A stretch of DNA of 64,000 bases from Mycolicibacterium austroafricanum (GCF_000612725.1 NZ_HG964452.1:236824-300823); one strand, 5' to 3'. Positions 45,375 to 54,244 are shown, counted from the first letter of the stretch. The notes: generated from the letters alone by a model not told the origin. Numbers and translations: made by a program.

Positions 45375-46046
45375 ATGGCGCAGATCGCCGAGGACCTGTT
45401 CCTGCTGCTCGTCGACAACGCGTCCGCGCAGCCCGCGCTCGACGGATCGCGCCGTGAGCATGTGCTCGCGGCGGCGACCTTGCTCGATCTGGCCCACGCG
45501 TGCAGGGTCCGTCCCGCCGTGACGGGCGAGCCGGTTCCGGAAGGCAGGCTGGTGGCACTCGACGCCCCCGGGCCGCTGGATCCCGTGTCGGCCCGTGCGT
45601 TCGCCCTGCTGCGGGCCAAACCGCTGCGCCCTGACGCGGCGATCAAGAAGCTCGGCAGGGACAGTCAGAAGCTGTTGGTCACGTCCCTGACGCAGGCCGG
45701 CCAGATTCGTCCGACGGCCCGGCCGGGCAAGCTCTTCGGGCGTTCCCGGTCGTTTCCGCTGACCAATCGGGATCGGGTGGGTGCCGCGCGAGCAGCACTG
45801 ATGGCAGCGTTGTTCGACCGGACGCCGCCCGCACCGGCGACGGCGGCCATCATCACCGTGCTGCACGCGGTCGACGGTCTCGGCGCCTTGCTGAGCCTCA
45901 ACGATCGCGGCTGGCGCTGGGTACATGCCCGCGCGGGCGAGATCGCAAGCGGCAGTTGGGTTGACGAGTCACCGACGGCGCTACCGGAGGTGAACCTCGC
46001 GGTCACCGCGTCGGCGGTTCGCCAGGCGTTGGTTCAGCTGGCCTAG
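45375..46046 (+). CDS. GPP34 (Golgi phosphoprotein 3-like) family protein
   Basis: A 223-residue protein starting MAQIAEDLFLLLVDNAS, the typical GOLPH3/GPP34 N-terminus, with AAATLLDLAHACRVRP, LVALDAPGPLDPVSARAF and LLSLNDRGWRWVHARAGEIASG. Eukaryotic GOLPH3 binds phosphatidylinositol-4-phosphate; actinobacterial members are common but uncharacterised. It sits between greA and the convergent metB gene, 30 bases from the latter. No signal peptide or membrane helix is evident. Confidence 0.87.
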   Translation: MAQIAEDLFLLLVDNASAQPALDGSRREHVLAAATLLDLAHACRVRPAVTGEPVPEGRLVALDAPGPLDPVSARAFALLRAKPLRPDAAIKKLGRDSQKLLVTSLTQAGQIRPTARPGKLFGRSRSFPLTNRDRVGAARAALMAALFDRTPPAPATAAIITVLHAVDGLGALLSLNDRGWRWVHARAGEIASGSWVDESPTALPEVNLAVTASAVRQALVQLA

Positions 46047-46078
46047 CCGGCCATCGGGCTCAGCCGGCCATCGGTCTC
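46045..46078. repeat. 17-base tandem duplication at the metB 3' end
   Basis: AGCCGGCCATCGGGCTC at 46045-46061 is repeated with one change at 46062-46078. It fills the gap between the converging GPP34 and metB stops and overlaps the metB stop. It is probably a local slippage duplication. Confidence 0.7.
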
Positions 46079-47258
46079 AGCCGGGCGCGCCCAGCGCCTG
46101 CTCGACATCTCCGAGCAGGTCGGCGACGTCCTCGATGCCGACGGACAGCCGCACCAGGTCGTCGGGCACCTCCAGCTGCGAACCGGCGGTGGAGGCGTGC
46201 GTCATCGCGCCCGGATACTCGATCAGCGACTCCACGCCGCCCAGCGACTCGGCGAGGATGAAGATCTCGGTGCGGGCGCAGAAGTCGCGCGCGGCCTGCG
46301 GGCCACCGCGCAGCCGTACCGACACCATTCCGCCGAATCCGCTCATCTGCCGGGCGGCGACGTCGTGGTTGGGGTGGCTGGGCAGGCCCGGGTACAGCAC
46401 CGTCGTGACGGCGGGGTGTCCGTCGAGGAACTCGGCGATCGCGGCGGCGTTCTCGCTGTGCCGCTGCATCCGCAGGGGCAGGGTCTTGAGTCCACGAATG
46501 GTCAGGTACGCGTCGAACGGTCCCGGTACCGCACCGGCGCCGTTCTGCAGGAATGCGAACGCGTCATCGAGGGCTTCGTCGTTGGTCAGCAGCGCGCCGC
46601 CGACGACGTCGGAGTGCCCGCCGATGTACTTGGTCGTCGAGTGCAGCACGATGTCGGCGCCCAGGGCCAGTGGCTGCTGCAGCGCCGGTGAGGCAAACGT
46701 GTTGTCCACCAGCACCTTCGCGCCGGTGGCGGCGCCCACCTCGGCGATGGCGGCGATGTCGGCGATGGACAGCAGCGGGTTGGTCGGGGTCTCGATCCAG
46801 ATCAGCTTGGTGCGGTCGGTGACGGCCGCGCGCACCCGGTCGAGGTCCCCCAGCGCCACCGCGGTGTAGCTGATGCCCCACAGGCTGAACACCTTGTCGA
46901 TCAGCCGGAAGGTGCCGCCGTAGGCATCGTCGGGGATCACCAGGTGGTCGCCGGGGCGCAGCACGGCCCGCAGCACGCAGTCGGTGGCCGCCATGCCGGA
47001 GCTGAACGCGCGTCCGTGGGACGCCCCCTCCATCGCCGCCAGTGCACCCTCCAGTACGGAGCGGGTGGGGTTGCCGGTGCGCGAGTACTCGAAGCCGCCG
47101 CGCAGCCCGCCGACACCGTCCTGGGCGAACGTCGAGCTGGCGTAGATCGGGGGGTTGACGACCCCCGTCGCGGGATCGGGCCGGTACCCCGCGTGAATGG
47201 CCCTGGTCGCCGGGCCGAAGGCCCGATAGTGGTCCGAGGCGCTGCGCTGCTCACTCAT
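46077..47258 (-). CDS. metB: cystathionine gamma-synthase
   Basis: A 393-residue PLP enzyme of the Cys/Met metabolism family that condenses an activated homoserine with cysteine to cystathionine. The PLP-Lys motif is HSTTKYIGGHSDVVGG, with EYSRTGNPTRS, SSGMAA, SLGGVESLIEYPGAMTHAS and the C-terminal LSVGIEDVADLLGDVEQAL also present. The ATG at 47258 (MSEQRSASD) is used; a TTG at 47267 is less likely. With cbs at 50489-51883 it covers both directions of transsulfuration. It corresponds to Rv1079. Confidence 0.95.
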   Translation of the reverse strand: MSEQRSASDHYRAFGPATRAIHAGYRPDPATGVVNPPIYASSTFAQDGVGGLRGGFEYSRTGNPTRSVLEGALAAMEGASHGRAFSSGMAATDCVLRAVLRPGDHLVIPDDAYGGTFRLIDKVFSLWGISYTAVALGDLDRVRAAVTDRTKLIWIETPTNPLLSIADIAAIAEVGAATGAKVLVDNTFASPALQQPLALGADIVLHSTTKYIGGHSDVVGGALLTNDEALDDAFAFLQNGAGAVPGPFDAYLTIRGLKTLPLRMQRHSENAAAIAEFLDGHPAVTTVLYPGLPSHPNHDVAARQMSGFGGMVSVRLRGGPQAARDFCARTEIFILAESLGGVESLIEYPGAMTHASTAGSQLEVPDDLVRLSVGIEDVADLLGDVEQALGAPG

Positions 47259-47275
47259 GGTCGCCAAGGCTAGCG

Positions 47276-48481
47276 GTGTACAACTTGGACATGCCTGCCC
47301 ACCAGCCGCTGCCGACGACCACCACGATCGAGAACCTGCTCGACCTCGACTCGCTGCTGAGCGCCGAGGACCGTGACCTGCGCACGATGGTGCGCGGGTT
47401 CGGGGAGCAGCGGTTGCGGCCGCAGATCGCGGAATGGTTCGAGGCCGGCCAGGTTCCGGTCCGCGAACTGGCCGCCGAGATCGGCAAGCTGGGCTTGTTG
47501 GGAATGCATCTGCAGGGGTACGGGTGCAGCGGTTCGACGGCGACGGCCTACGGGCTGGTGTGCCAGGAGCTGGAGGCGGTCGACAGCGGGCTGCGCAGCC
47601 TGGTATCGGTGCAGGGGTCGCTGGCGATGTTCGCGATTCACCGGTGGGGCAGCGAGGAGCAGCGCACGCGATGGCTGCCCGGGATGGCGGTGGGCGAACT
47701 GATCGGGTGCTTCGGCCTCACCGAGCCGGACTTCGGCTCCAATCCGGGTGGCATGCGCACCACCGCGCGCCGCGACGGCTCGGACTGGATCCTCAACGGT
47801 TCGAAGATGTGGATCACCAATGCCTCGGTCGCCGACGTCGCGATCATCTGGGCGCGGTCGAAGGAAGGGGTGCTGGGGTTCGCGGTGCCGACGTCAACGC
47901 CGGGGTTCCACGCCACCGAGATGACCCGCAAGCTGTCGCTGCGCGCGTCGGTCACCTCCGAGATCCACCTCGACGACGTCCGGGTCCCCGAGGACGCCAG
48001 ACTGCCGGAGGCCCAAGGACTCAAGGCGCCGTTGAGCTGCCTGTCCGAGGCGCGCTTCGGGATCGTGTTCGGTGCGGTGGGCGCGGCCCGGGACTGCCTG
48101 CAGACCACGCTGGACTACGTCGGCACCCGCGCGGTGTTCGACCGGCCGCTGGCGGGATACCAACTGACACAGGCGAAGATCGCCGACATGGCGGTCGAGC
48201 TCGGCAAGGCCCAACTCCTCGCGCTGCACCTGGGCCGGCTCAAGGACGAAGGCAGGATCCGTCCCGAACAGGTCAGCGTCGGAAAGCTCAACAACGTCCG
48301 CGAAGCCATCAAGCTCGCCCGCCAGTGCCGAACCCTGTTGGGCGCCAACGGGATCACCTTGGAGTATCCCGTGCTGCGGCACGCCAACAACCTGGAGTCG
48401 GTGCTGACCTACGAGGGCACCTCGGAGGTGCACCAACTGGTGATCGGCGAGGCGCTCACCGGCGTCGGCGCGTTCCGCTAG
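47276..48481 (+). CDS. acyl-CoA dehydrogenase, glutaryl-CoA dehydrogenase type
   Basis: A 401-residue flavoprotein: N-terminal helical domain, the FAD-binding middle strand GCFGLTEPDFGSNPGGMRTTA, KMWITNASVADVAIIWA, and the C-terminal domain ending LRHANNLESVLTYEGTSEVHQLVIGEALTGVGAF. The YEGTSE motif supplies the catalytic Glu (GTSE), and the RHANNLE region is typical of glutaryl-CoA dehydrogenase-like enzymes. GTG at 47276 follows CCAAGG; the ATG at 47291 is an alternative. It is an insertion relative to the recalled M. tuberculosis order and diverges from metB by only 17 bases. Confidence 0.9.
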   Translation: MYNLDMPAHQPLPTTTTIENLLDLDSLLSAEDRDLRTMVRGFGEQRLRPQIAEWFEAGQVPVRELAAEIGKLGLLGMHLQGYGCSGSTATAYGLVCQELEAVDSGLRSLVSVQGSLAMFAIHRWGSEEQRTRWLPGMAVGELIGCFGLTEPDFGSNPGGMRTTARRDGSDWILNGSKMWITNASVADVAIIWARSKEGVLGFAVPTSTPGFHATEMTRKLSLRASVTSEIHLDDVRVPEDARLPEAQGLKAPLSCLSEARFGIVFGAVGAARDCLQTTLDYVGTRAVFDRPLAGYQLTQAKIADMAVELGKAQLLALHLGRLKDEGRIRPEQVSVGKLNNVREAIKLARQCRTLLGANGITLEYPVLRHANNLESVLTYEGTSEVHQLVIGEALTGVGAFR

Positions 48482-48984
48482 TACCGCTTCGGGACGCACA
48501 CGGTCCCGGTGAGCTTGTCGGCCAGAGTCTGCCGCCTGCGGTCCCAGAGCGGGAACAGAAAGCCGATGAAGCAGACGGCGGCGTCGAGTAGATGCACCGC
48601 CTGACGGAGCACCGATGCACCGAATCCCACCGGTCGCCAGGTCTTTTCATCGAGCACCTGGAATCTGAGCACCGACTTTCCGACGCTGCTGCCGCTGACG
48701 CCCTGCCGGTGCCCGTAGTTCCACACCAGGTACGCCACGGACACCGCCACCGTCAGCGCGAACGCGAGGTAGCCGACCGACGAGATCCCGGAACTGCAGG
48801 AGACACCGCCGTTGTCGAAGGTCACGCAGTCCAGGGTGGCGCTGCGCAGGGCCACCACCTCCCAGATCCCCCACGCCAGACCGAGCGGAACCATGTCCAC
48901 GAAGAATGCAGCCACCCGTGCCGACCACGACGTGTAGACCCGCCTCGGCATCGCGGGCGGCTGCCCAGGCAGATTTCCGGTCAT
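48478..48984 (-). CDS. RDD family membrane protein
   Basis: A 168-residue RDD-domain protein: the first motif in YTSWSARVAAFFVDMVPLGLAWGIW carries Arg and Asp of the RDD signature, then LVWNYGHRQGVSGSSVGKSVLRFQVLD, a second helix pair (LLDAAVCFIGFLFPLW) and DRRRQTLADKLTGTVCVP. It lacks the long Pro-rich N-terminus of M. tuberculosis Pra (Rv1078), whose RDD half it resembles. Its stop codon shares the palindrome CTAG (48478-48481) with the convergent acyl-CoA dehydrogenase stop. Confidence 0.88.
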   Translation of the reverse strand: MTGNLPGQPPAMPRRVYTSWSARVAAFFVDMVPLGLAWGIWEVVALRSATLDCVTFDNGGVSCSSGISSVGYLAFALTVAVSVAYLVWNYGHRQGVSGSSVGKSVLRFQVLDEKTWRPVGFGASVLRQAVHLLDAAVCFIGFLFPLWDRRRQTLADKLTGTVCVPKRY

Positions 48985-49073
48985 CGCTTCACCGGCCCGA
49001 GTGTTGTTGCCGCACAACACAATGTCGGCGTGCCCAAGGCAGCGGGCACGCCGACATCGGTGAGATCGGGACG

Positions 49074-50045
49074 CTACGGGACGGCAGGTGCGACGAATCC
49101 GCCGTTGAGTGTCCGGTAGGCGTACACCAGGATGAGCGCGGCCAGCGGGGCTGCCACGAGCAGGCCGACACCGCACAGCAGCGCACCCACGAACACCACG
49201 GCCACGCTGGCGAGCCAGGTGAGCAGCACCGGTCCGACGTTGTTCTTGCTCGTCTCGAAGCTCGACTTGATGGCGTCCATCGGCGCCAGGTTGCGGTCGA
49301 GCACCGCGATGGTCGTGAACATCAGCAGGAAGCTGGCGATGACGCCGGGCACGATGCACAGGAACAGGCCGACGGTCGTGATCACGCCGACGATCAGTCC
49401 GGCGATGATGACGTTGCCGACGTTGCGGGGCCGGAAGAACGACCCGACGGCGACCTGCTGGCCGTTGGCGATGTCGAAGATGCCGCCGAGGAACGCCGAC
49501 TGGATGGCGGCGGTCACGATGAGCGACAGGAACCATCCGACGATCGCGACGATGGTCCCCGCGACACCGGTGGTGGCGTACGAGAACGAGAAGCCGCTGT
49601 CATCCGCGATATAGCTGGTGTCACCGGGCGAGACCAGTGCCTGGACGATGTTGATGATGGCCTGCAGGGCGATCACCACGATGCCGAACACCAGCGTCGC
49701 CACGATCAGCGGCATGGCGTTCTTGCTGAACTTGTTCCACGCCCAGTTGAACGCATCGCCGACGCTGTACGCGGGCGGACCGCCGACGGGCGGATAGCCC
49801 TGGGCGGGCGGCGGGAAGCCGCCCTGAGGCGGGCCGTAGCCGGCCGGCGGTGGGTAGCCGCCCGGACCCTGCGGCGGCGGATAGCCACCCTCCTGTGGGG
49901 GCGGGAAGCCACCGCTGGGCGGCGGCGGGTAGCCACCGCCGGATGGCGGAGGTGGCGGTGGCTGGTAACCCCCGGGCGGAGGCGGCGGCGGGTAACCGCC
50001 GGGTGGTGGAGGCGGGTAGCCGCCGGGCGGCGGATTCTCTGTCAT
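49074..50045 (-). CDS. proline-rich (PPGGYPPP-repeat) membrane protein
   Basis: A 323-residue protein. The first 95 residues are repeats of the type PPGGYPPPP, as in the proline-rich antigen Pra; the rest has about six hydrophobic helices (MPLIVATLVFGIVVIALQA, IVAIVGWFLSLIVTAAI, VIIAGLIVGVITTVGLFLCIVPGVIASFLLMFTT, LLTWLASVAVVFVGALLCGVGLLVAAPLAALILVYAY) and no RDD motif. It thus joins a Pra-like head to a different membrane body. A pseudogene remnant of an RDD protein lies just upstream, suggesting rearrangement at the pra locus. The repeat region is low-complexity at the DNA level. Confidence 0.85.
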   Translation of the reverse strand: MTENPPPGGYPPPPPGGYPPPPPPGGYQPPPPPPSGGGYPPPPSGGFPPPQEGGYPPPQGPGGYPPPAGYGPPQGGFPPPAQGYPPVGGPPAYSVGDAFNWAWNKFSKNAMPLIVATLVFGIVVIALQAIINIVQALVSPGDTSYIADDSGFSFSYATTGVAGTIVAIVGWFLSLIVTAAIQSAFLGGIFDIANGQQVAVGSFFRPRNVGNVIIAGLIVGVITTVGLFLCIVPGVIASFLLMFTTIAVLDRNLAPMDAIKSSFETSKNNVGPVLLTWLASVAVVFVGALLCGVGLLVAAPLAALILVYAYRTLNGGFVAPAVP

Positions 50046-50073
50046 CGATTTCTCCTGATCTCGGTCGCGGTCG

Positions 50074-50256
50074 AAGCGGTACGCGAACCGTCCCCATTAT
50101 CTTTTCTGCGATGCTCCGCCGGCGCATGTTGACAGCCCGAAAATGTTTTGGCTCCCAAGCCTTCTCGCCGGCTACCTGAAACTTCGGAACGGACCTGCCG
50201 GTGCGGGACCCCGTCGCCCGCTGCCGGTGGCCGGAGTTCCCGATCTGGAAAGTAAT
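50074..50256 (-). pseudogene. remnant of an RDD/Pra-type gene
   Basis: The minus strand encodes NSGHRQRATGSRTGRSVPKF then QVAGEKAWEP, matching NYGHRQGVSGSSVGKSVLRF and QVLDEKTWRP of the intact RDD protein at 48478-48984. It then skips the second helix pair and resumes with RRRSIAEKIMGTVRVPL, matching RRRQTLADKLTGTVCVP. Roughly 30 residues are deleted and no start codon or N-terminal helix could be found. It overlaps the 5' leader of the proline-rich protein gene and is most likely a decayed second copy. Confidence 0.7.
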
Positions 50257-50488
50257 CGACGGCGCAACCCAGATCAACAACATTCGCATTCCTGCCGTGG
50301 GCGTGCCGCCGTCCCCGGTGGCGTCGTGAACCCGCGGCGAGCGGAGGTCGATCGGTCATGGACGCCCTTCCGCTCGCACATGGCTGGACAAGCGTGCTCA
50401 CCCTACCTGAGAAGAGGCGCCGAACAGCGCTTTCACGTGCGAGTCCGGCGCCGGAGGCGGCGCTGCCGGATGTGCCCGCCGCCGCCTG

Positions 50489-51883
50489 TCAGCGGCGGGC
50501 GTTGCCCTCGGAGAGGTACCCGAGGAGGTCGTGCCGCGTCAGCACGCCGACGGGTTTGCCCTCCTCGACCACCATCACCGCGTCGGACTCGCGCAGGGCC
50601 TTCGCAGCGGTGCTGACGAGTTCACCCACGCCGATCAGGGGCAGCGGCGGGCCCATGTGGTCGGCAACGGCGTCGGCCAGCTTGGCGCGGCCCTCGAACA
50701 CCGCGGACAACAGCTCACGTTCGGACACGCTGCCTGCCACCTCACCGGCCATCACGGGAGGTTCGGCGCCGACGACGGGCATCTGCGACACCCCGTATTC
50801 ACGCAGGATCCCGATGGCGTCGCGCACCGTCTCGGAGGGGTGGGTGTGGACGAGATCGGGCAGCGCGCCGGATTTTCCGCGCAGCACATCGCCGACCGTG
50901 GACTCTTCGACCGAACCGTCCAGCCTGCTGCGCAGGAATCCGTACGACGACATCCATGCGTCGTTGAAGATCTTCGACAGGTAGCCGCGGCCGCCGTCGG
51001 GCAGCAGGACGACGACCAGCGCATCGGGTCCTTCACGCTCGGCCACCTTGATCGCGGCCACGGCCGCCATCCCGCACGATCCGCCGACCAGAAGCGCCTC
51101 CTCGCGGGCCAGCCTTCTGGTCATGTCGAACGAGTCGGCGTCGGAGACCGCGATGATCTCGTCGGGCACCGACGGGTCGTATGCCGCAGGCCAGAAGTCC
51201 TCACCGACGCCTTCGACCAGGTAGGGGCGGCCCGTGCCGCCGGAGTACACCGAGCCCTCGGGGTCCACGCCGATGACCTTGACCCGACCCCCGGACACCT
51301 CTTTGAGGTAGCGGCCGGCACCGGTGATCGTGCCGCCGGTGCCGACGCCGGCCACGAAGTGGGTGACCTTGCCGTCGGTGTCGGCCCAGATCTCCGGCCC
51401 GGTGGTCTCGTAGTGGCTCTCCGGGCCCATCGGGTTGGAGTACTGGTCAGGCTTCCACGCGCCGTCGATCTCCTCGACGAGGCGGTTGGAGACGCTGTAG
51501 TAGCTGGCCGGATCCTCCGGCGCCACGGCCGTCGGGCAGACCACGACGTCGGCGCCGTAGGCGCGCAGTACGTTCTGCTTGTCCTCGCTCACCTTGTCGG
51601 GGCAGACGAAGATGCACTTGTAGCCGCGCTGCTGCGCCACGATCGCCAGCCCGACGCCGGTGTTGCCGGACGTCGGTTCGACGATGGTGCCGCCGGGCTT
51701 GAGTTCTCCGCTGGCCTCGGCGGCGTCGATCATCTTGATCGCGATCCGGTCCTTGGAGCTGCCGCCCGGATTGAGGTACTCGATCTTGGCCGCGACGGTG
51801 CCCGCACCCGGGGGCACCACCGAGTTCAGCTGTACCAGAGGGGTATTGCCGATGAGCTCACTGATGTGCCGGGCGATCCGCAT
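50489..51883 (-). CDS. cbs: cystathionine beta-synthase
   Basis: A 464-residue PLP enzyme that condenses serine and homocysteine to cystathionine. The PLP-Lys lies in YLNPGGSSKDRIAIKM, with EPTSGNTGVGLAIVA and GTGGTITGAGRYLKE following; two CBS domains fill the C-terminal third (about residues 340-460, DLVHTHPSETVRDAIGILREYGVSQMPVV and VMVVEEGKPVGVLTRHDLL), which bind adenosyl ligands in regulated forms. It corresponds to Rv1077. The 24-bp tandem repeat at 51915-51984 lies just upstream of its start. Confidence 0.95.
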   Translation of the reverse strand: MRIARHISELIGNTPLVQLNSVVPPGAGTVAAKIEYLNPGGSSKDRIAIKMIDAAEASGELKPGGTIVEPTSGNTGVGLAIVAQQRGYKCIFVCPDKVSEDKQNVLRAYGADVVVCPTAVAPEDPASYYSVSNRLVEEIDGAWKPDQYSNPMGPESHYETTGPEIWADTDGKVTHFVAGVGTGGTITGAGRYLKEVSGGRVKVIGVDPEGSVYSGGTGRPYLVEGVGEDFWPAAYDPSVPDEIIAVSDADSFDMTRRLAREEALLVGGSCGMAAVAAIKVAEREGPDALVVVLLPDGGRGYLSKIFNDAWMSSYGFLRSRLDGSVEESTVGDVLRGKSGALPDLVHTHPSETVRDAIGILREYGVSQMPVVGAEPPVMAGEVAGSVSERELLSAVFEGRAKLADAVADHMGPPLPLIGVGELVSTAAKALRESDAVMVVEEGKPVGVLTRHDLLGYLSEGNARR

Positions 51884-51914
51884 GCGTCCATCGTCTCAGG
51901 CCCGCGACCGAGCA

Positions 51915-51984
51915 GCCAGGCGGCCTCCGGCACCGGTGCCCAGGCGGCCTGCGGCAGCGGTACCCAGGCCGCCCGCGGCCGCTA
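51915..51984. repeat. 24-bp tandem repeat between cbs and lipU
   Basis: Three imperfect units (51915-51938, 51939-51962, 51963-51984) of the pattern CCAGGCGGCCTxCGGCA then CCGGTG. The last unit ends in the lipU stop codon. It is a candidate minisatellite in the cbs upstream region. Confidence 0.7.
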
Positions 51985-53052
51985 CCAGGTGACCTCTCGG
52001 ATGTACTCGCCGATCTGCTTGATGGACCGGTTCGCTTCCGAGACTGCGGGCGCACCGAGCTGGAAGACGTGCATCTGACCAGGCCAGACGCGCACCTCGA
52101 CCGGTACGCCGGCGGCTGCCAGCAGTCGGGCGGCCTTGCGGGCGTCGCTGAGCAGGACCTCGGAACCGGAGACGTGGATCAGCGTCCGCGGCAGTCCCGG
52201 CTCGATGTGATCGAGCGGCTCGTACACCTCTTCGGGCTTGCCGTCGACCATCCGTCGCTCCGCGGCGGCCTCGATGAGTTCGACCAGGGCGTGGAACGCC
52301 TTGGGTGGGAACATCGCGTCGGTGCGGACGTTCGGATGATCGGCGCGGGCCTCGTTGTCGATCTCGAAAAGCGGCGACATCGTCACGATGGCTGCGGGCG
52401 TCTCGCCGACGAAGCCGTTGATGCCTTCGGCCTGCAGCCGCTCGGCGAGCGAGAGCGCCAGGTAACCGCCCGCGGAATCCCCGGCCAGCACGATCTGGTC
52501 GGGTTCGTAGCCGAGTTCGCGCAGCCACTTGTAGCCGTCGAAACAGTCGTCGAGCGCGGTGCCCACCGAGTGCTTCGGAATCATCCGGTAGTTCACGACG
52601 AGCACGGGCGCGTCGGCGCATTTGGAGAGGGCGGTCACCAAGCGGCCGTGCGTGTTGACACCGCAGGTGAGGAACGCCCCGCCGTGCAGGTAGAGAATCA
52701 CGCTGCGGTGGCCGTCGGCGGGCAGCACCCCGGCGGCGCGGACCAGCTGCGCGTTGCAGTGCGGCAGGCCGATGGTGGCGCGGACGGTGCCGGGGGCGGG
52801 CTTGAGCACGCGGGCGGCAAAGTCGAGCAGACCCCACGGCCACGGCAGCTTGGGCGCGTAGCTGCCCACGGTCAGGAAGGGTTTGACGGTGGCCATCGCG
52901 GCCAATCCCATGAGTCGCCCGGCGATGCTCGGACCGTCTTCGACGACCTCGACGGGGGCACCGTCCGAGACCGGGAACCTACGGATTTTGCCCGCTCTAG
53001 CTGCGGCGATCGCAGCATGAGGAGTCGCGGGAACCTTGCTGGGTGCCGTCAT
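51982..53052 (-). CDS. lipU: alpha/beta hydrolase of the hormone-sensitive-lipase family
   Basis: A 356-residue esterase/lipase with the HSL family HGGAF motif (LYLHGGAFLTCG), nucleophile elbow GDSAGGYLAL and a C-terminal Asp/His pair in SEVLLSDAR and WPGQMHVF. The ATG at 53052 begins MTAPSKVPATPHAAI; a GTG three codons upstream is possible. It corresponds to Rv1076. It is divergent from the GDSL hydrolase gene across a locally AT-rich 190-base region. Confidence 0.92.
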   Translation of the reverse strand: MTAPSKVPATPHAAIAAARAGKIRRFPVSDGAPVEVVEDGPSIAGRLMGLAAMATVKPFLTVGSYAPKLPWPWGLLDFAARVLKPAPGTVRATIGLPHCNAQLVRAAGVLPADGHRSVILYLHGGAFLTCGVNTHGRLVTALSKCADAPVLVVNYRMIPKHSVGTALDDCFDGYKWLRELGYEPDQIVLAGDSAGGYLALSLAERLQAEGINGFVGETPAAIVTMSPLFEIDNEARADHPNVRTDAMFPPKAFHALVELIEAAAERRMVDGKPEEVYEPLDHIEPGLPRTLIHVSGSEVLLSDARKAARLLAAAGVPVEVRVWPGQMHVFQLGAPAVSEANRSIKQIGEYIREVTW

Positions 53053-53245
53053 CGCCACCACTTTCTACGCCGATGTAGAGCCGGGATAAGCCGAGTTATT
53101 CAGACAACCTCGTAACTTAGCTTCGCACTAGTAACCTTTATCACAATCGGTTAAACGTATTTGGTACCGGAGTTGATACCGCACTGTGACTGGGTATCGG
53201 CGTTACGACGCGGTTGTCCGCGCGATTCCGCTCTAAACTTGGCCC
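53053..53245. promoter_or_regulatory. divergent, locally AT-rich promoter region
   Basis: The 193 bases between lipU and the GDSL hydrolase gene contain an unusually AT-rich patch (about 53098-53165, for example CGTAACTTAGCTTCGCACTAG). Short imperfect inverted arms (GTAACTTAG and CTAGTAAC) suggest a regulator site, but no known motif was matched. The GDSL gene has a clear -10 box at 53234-53239. Confidence 0.35.
53234..53239 (+). promoter_or_regulatory. -10 box TAAACT of the GDSL hydrolase gene
   Basis: TAAACT (TANNNT) ends 6 bases before the GTG at 53246, predicting a leaderless transcript. Confidence 0.5.
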
Positions 53246-54208
53246 GTGGGCATCCGCGCATCGCGTCGGTCGGTCGCCCTGGCGGCCGCAGCCACGCTCG
53301 CATCGACGGGCACCGCTTATGTCGGGGCCCGCAACCTGCTGAGCGGTCAGGCCGACCAGGCCCGCCGCGTCATCCCCAAGTCGTGGGACATCCCGCCTCG
53401 CGCCGACGGTGTCTACGCACCGGGTGGCGGGCCCGTCGAACGCTGGCACCGGGGGGTGCCGTTCGACCTGCACCTGATGATCTTCGGCGACTCGACCGCT
53501 ACCGGGTACGGCTGCGCAGCCGCCGACGAGGTGCCCGGTGTGCTGATCGCCAGGGGGCTGGCCGAGGAGTCGGGCCTTCGCATCCGGTTGAGCACCAAAG
53601 CCATCGTCGGAGCCACCTCGAAGGGGCTCTCGGGGCAGATCGATGCGATGTTCGTGGCGGGTGCTCCGCCCGACGCGGCGGTCATCATGATCGGCGCCAA
53701 CGACATCACCAAGCCCAACGGGATCGGACCGTCGGCGCGCCGGCTGGGTCGGGCGGTGCGTCGACTGCGGGGCAGCGACGCCGTCGTCGTCGTCGGCACC
53801 TGCCCCGACTTCGGCGTCATCACCGCCATCCCGCAGCCGCTGCGGTGGGTGGCCCGCAGCCGCGGGCTGCGGCTGGCCCGCGCCCAGGCCGCCGCCGTGC
53901 GGGCCGCCGGCGGAGTGCCGGTGCCGTTCTCCGATCTGCTGGCACCGCACTTCTACAAGACTCCGGAGCTGCTGTTCTCCCCGGACATGTTCCATCCTTC
54001 GGCCGCAGGATACGAGCTGGCGGCCAAGCAGCTGCTGCCGGCGCTCGGTAATGCGTTGGGGGCGTTCGTCACCGAAGACTCCGCAGAGGCAGCGCTGGAG
54101 TCGAGGACCGGCGAGGACGGCTCGCTGCTGGGCCGACTCGGCGGCCTGAGCCGGCTGTGGCGGCGCTCGACCGGGGTGCCCGCACCGATCGTGGTGGCTG
54201 CGGGCTAG
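53246..54208 (+). CDS. exported SGNH/GDSL hydrolase (Rv1075c type)
   Basis: A 320-residue lipase/esterase with a likely signal sequence (RRSVALAAAATLASTGTAYVG) and the SGNH blocks: IFGDSTATG (catalytic Ser), GANDIT (Asn) and SPDMFHPSAAGYE (Asp and His). The C-terminal 50 residues are an unstructured Arg/Gly tail. The GTG at 53246 is supported by the -10 box 6 bases upstream. It corresponds to M. tuberculosis Rv1075c, described as a cell-envelope esterase. Confidence 0.9.
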   Translation: MGIRASRRSVALAAAATLASTGTAYVGARNLLSGQADQARRVIPKSWDIPPRADGVYAPGGGPVERWHRGVPFDLHLMIFGDSTATGYGCAAADEVPGVLIARGLAEESGLRIRLSTKAIVGATSKGLSGQIDAMFVAGAPPDAAVIMIGANDITKPNGIGPSARRLGRAVRRLRGSDAVVVVGTCPDFGVITAIPQPLRWVARSRGLRLARAQAAAVRAAGGVPVPFSDLLAPHFYKTPELLFSPDMFHPSAAGYELAAKQLLPALGNALGAFVTEDSAEAALESRTGEDGSLLGRLGGLSRLWRRSTGVPAPIVVAAG

Positions 54209-54214
54209 GTTTCT

Positions 54215-54228
54215 TGGAACAAGTTCTA
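54215..54228 (+). promoter_or_regulatory. KstR-type operator before fadA3
   Basis: TGGAACAAGTTCTA fits TNNAACNNGTTNNA. It lies 16 bases before the fadA3 ATG and overlaps the likely transcription start (a TAGGTT box is at 54206-54211). It would place this thiolase in the sterol-responsive regulon; binding has not been shown here. Confidence 0.55.
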
Positions 54229-54244
54229 CACCGGAGGAGCCCTC

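Noticed and set aside
48478..48481. CTAG shared by the two convergent stop codons as a special signal
   Set aside because: CTAG is self-complementary, so a shared stop arises whenever two TAG stops meet in this way; no functional meaning is needed.
50042..50401. 119-codon frame overlapping the RDD remnant
   Set aside because: It is in a different frame from the RDD-like residues, has no motif, and is not preceded by a clear ribosome binding site.
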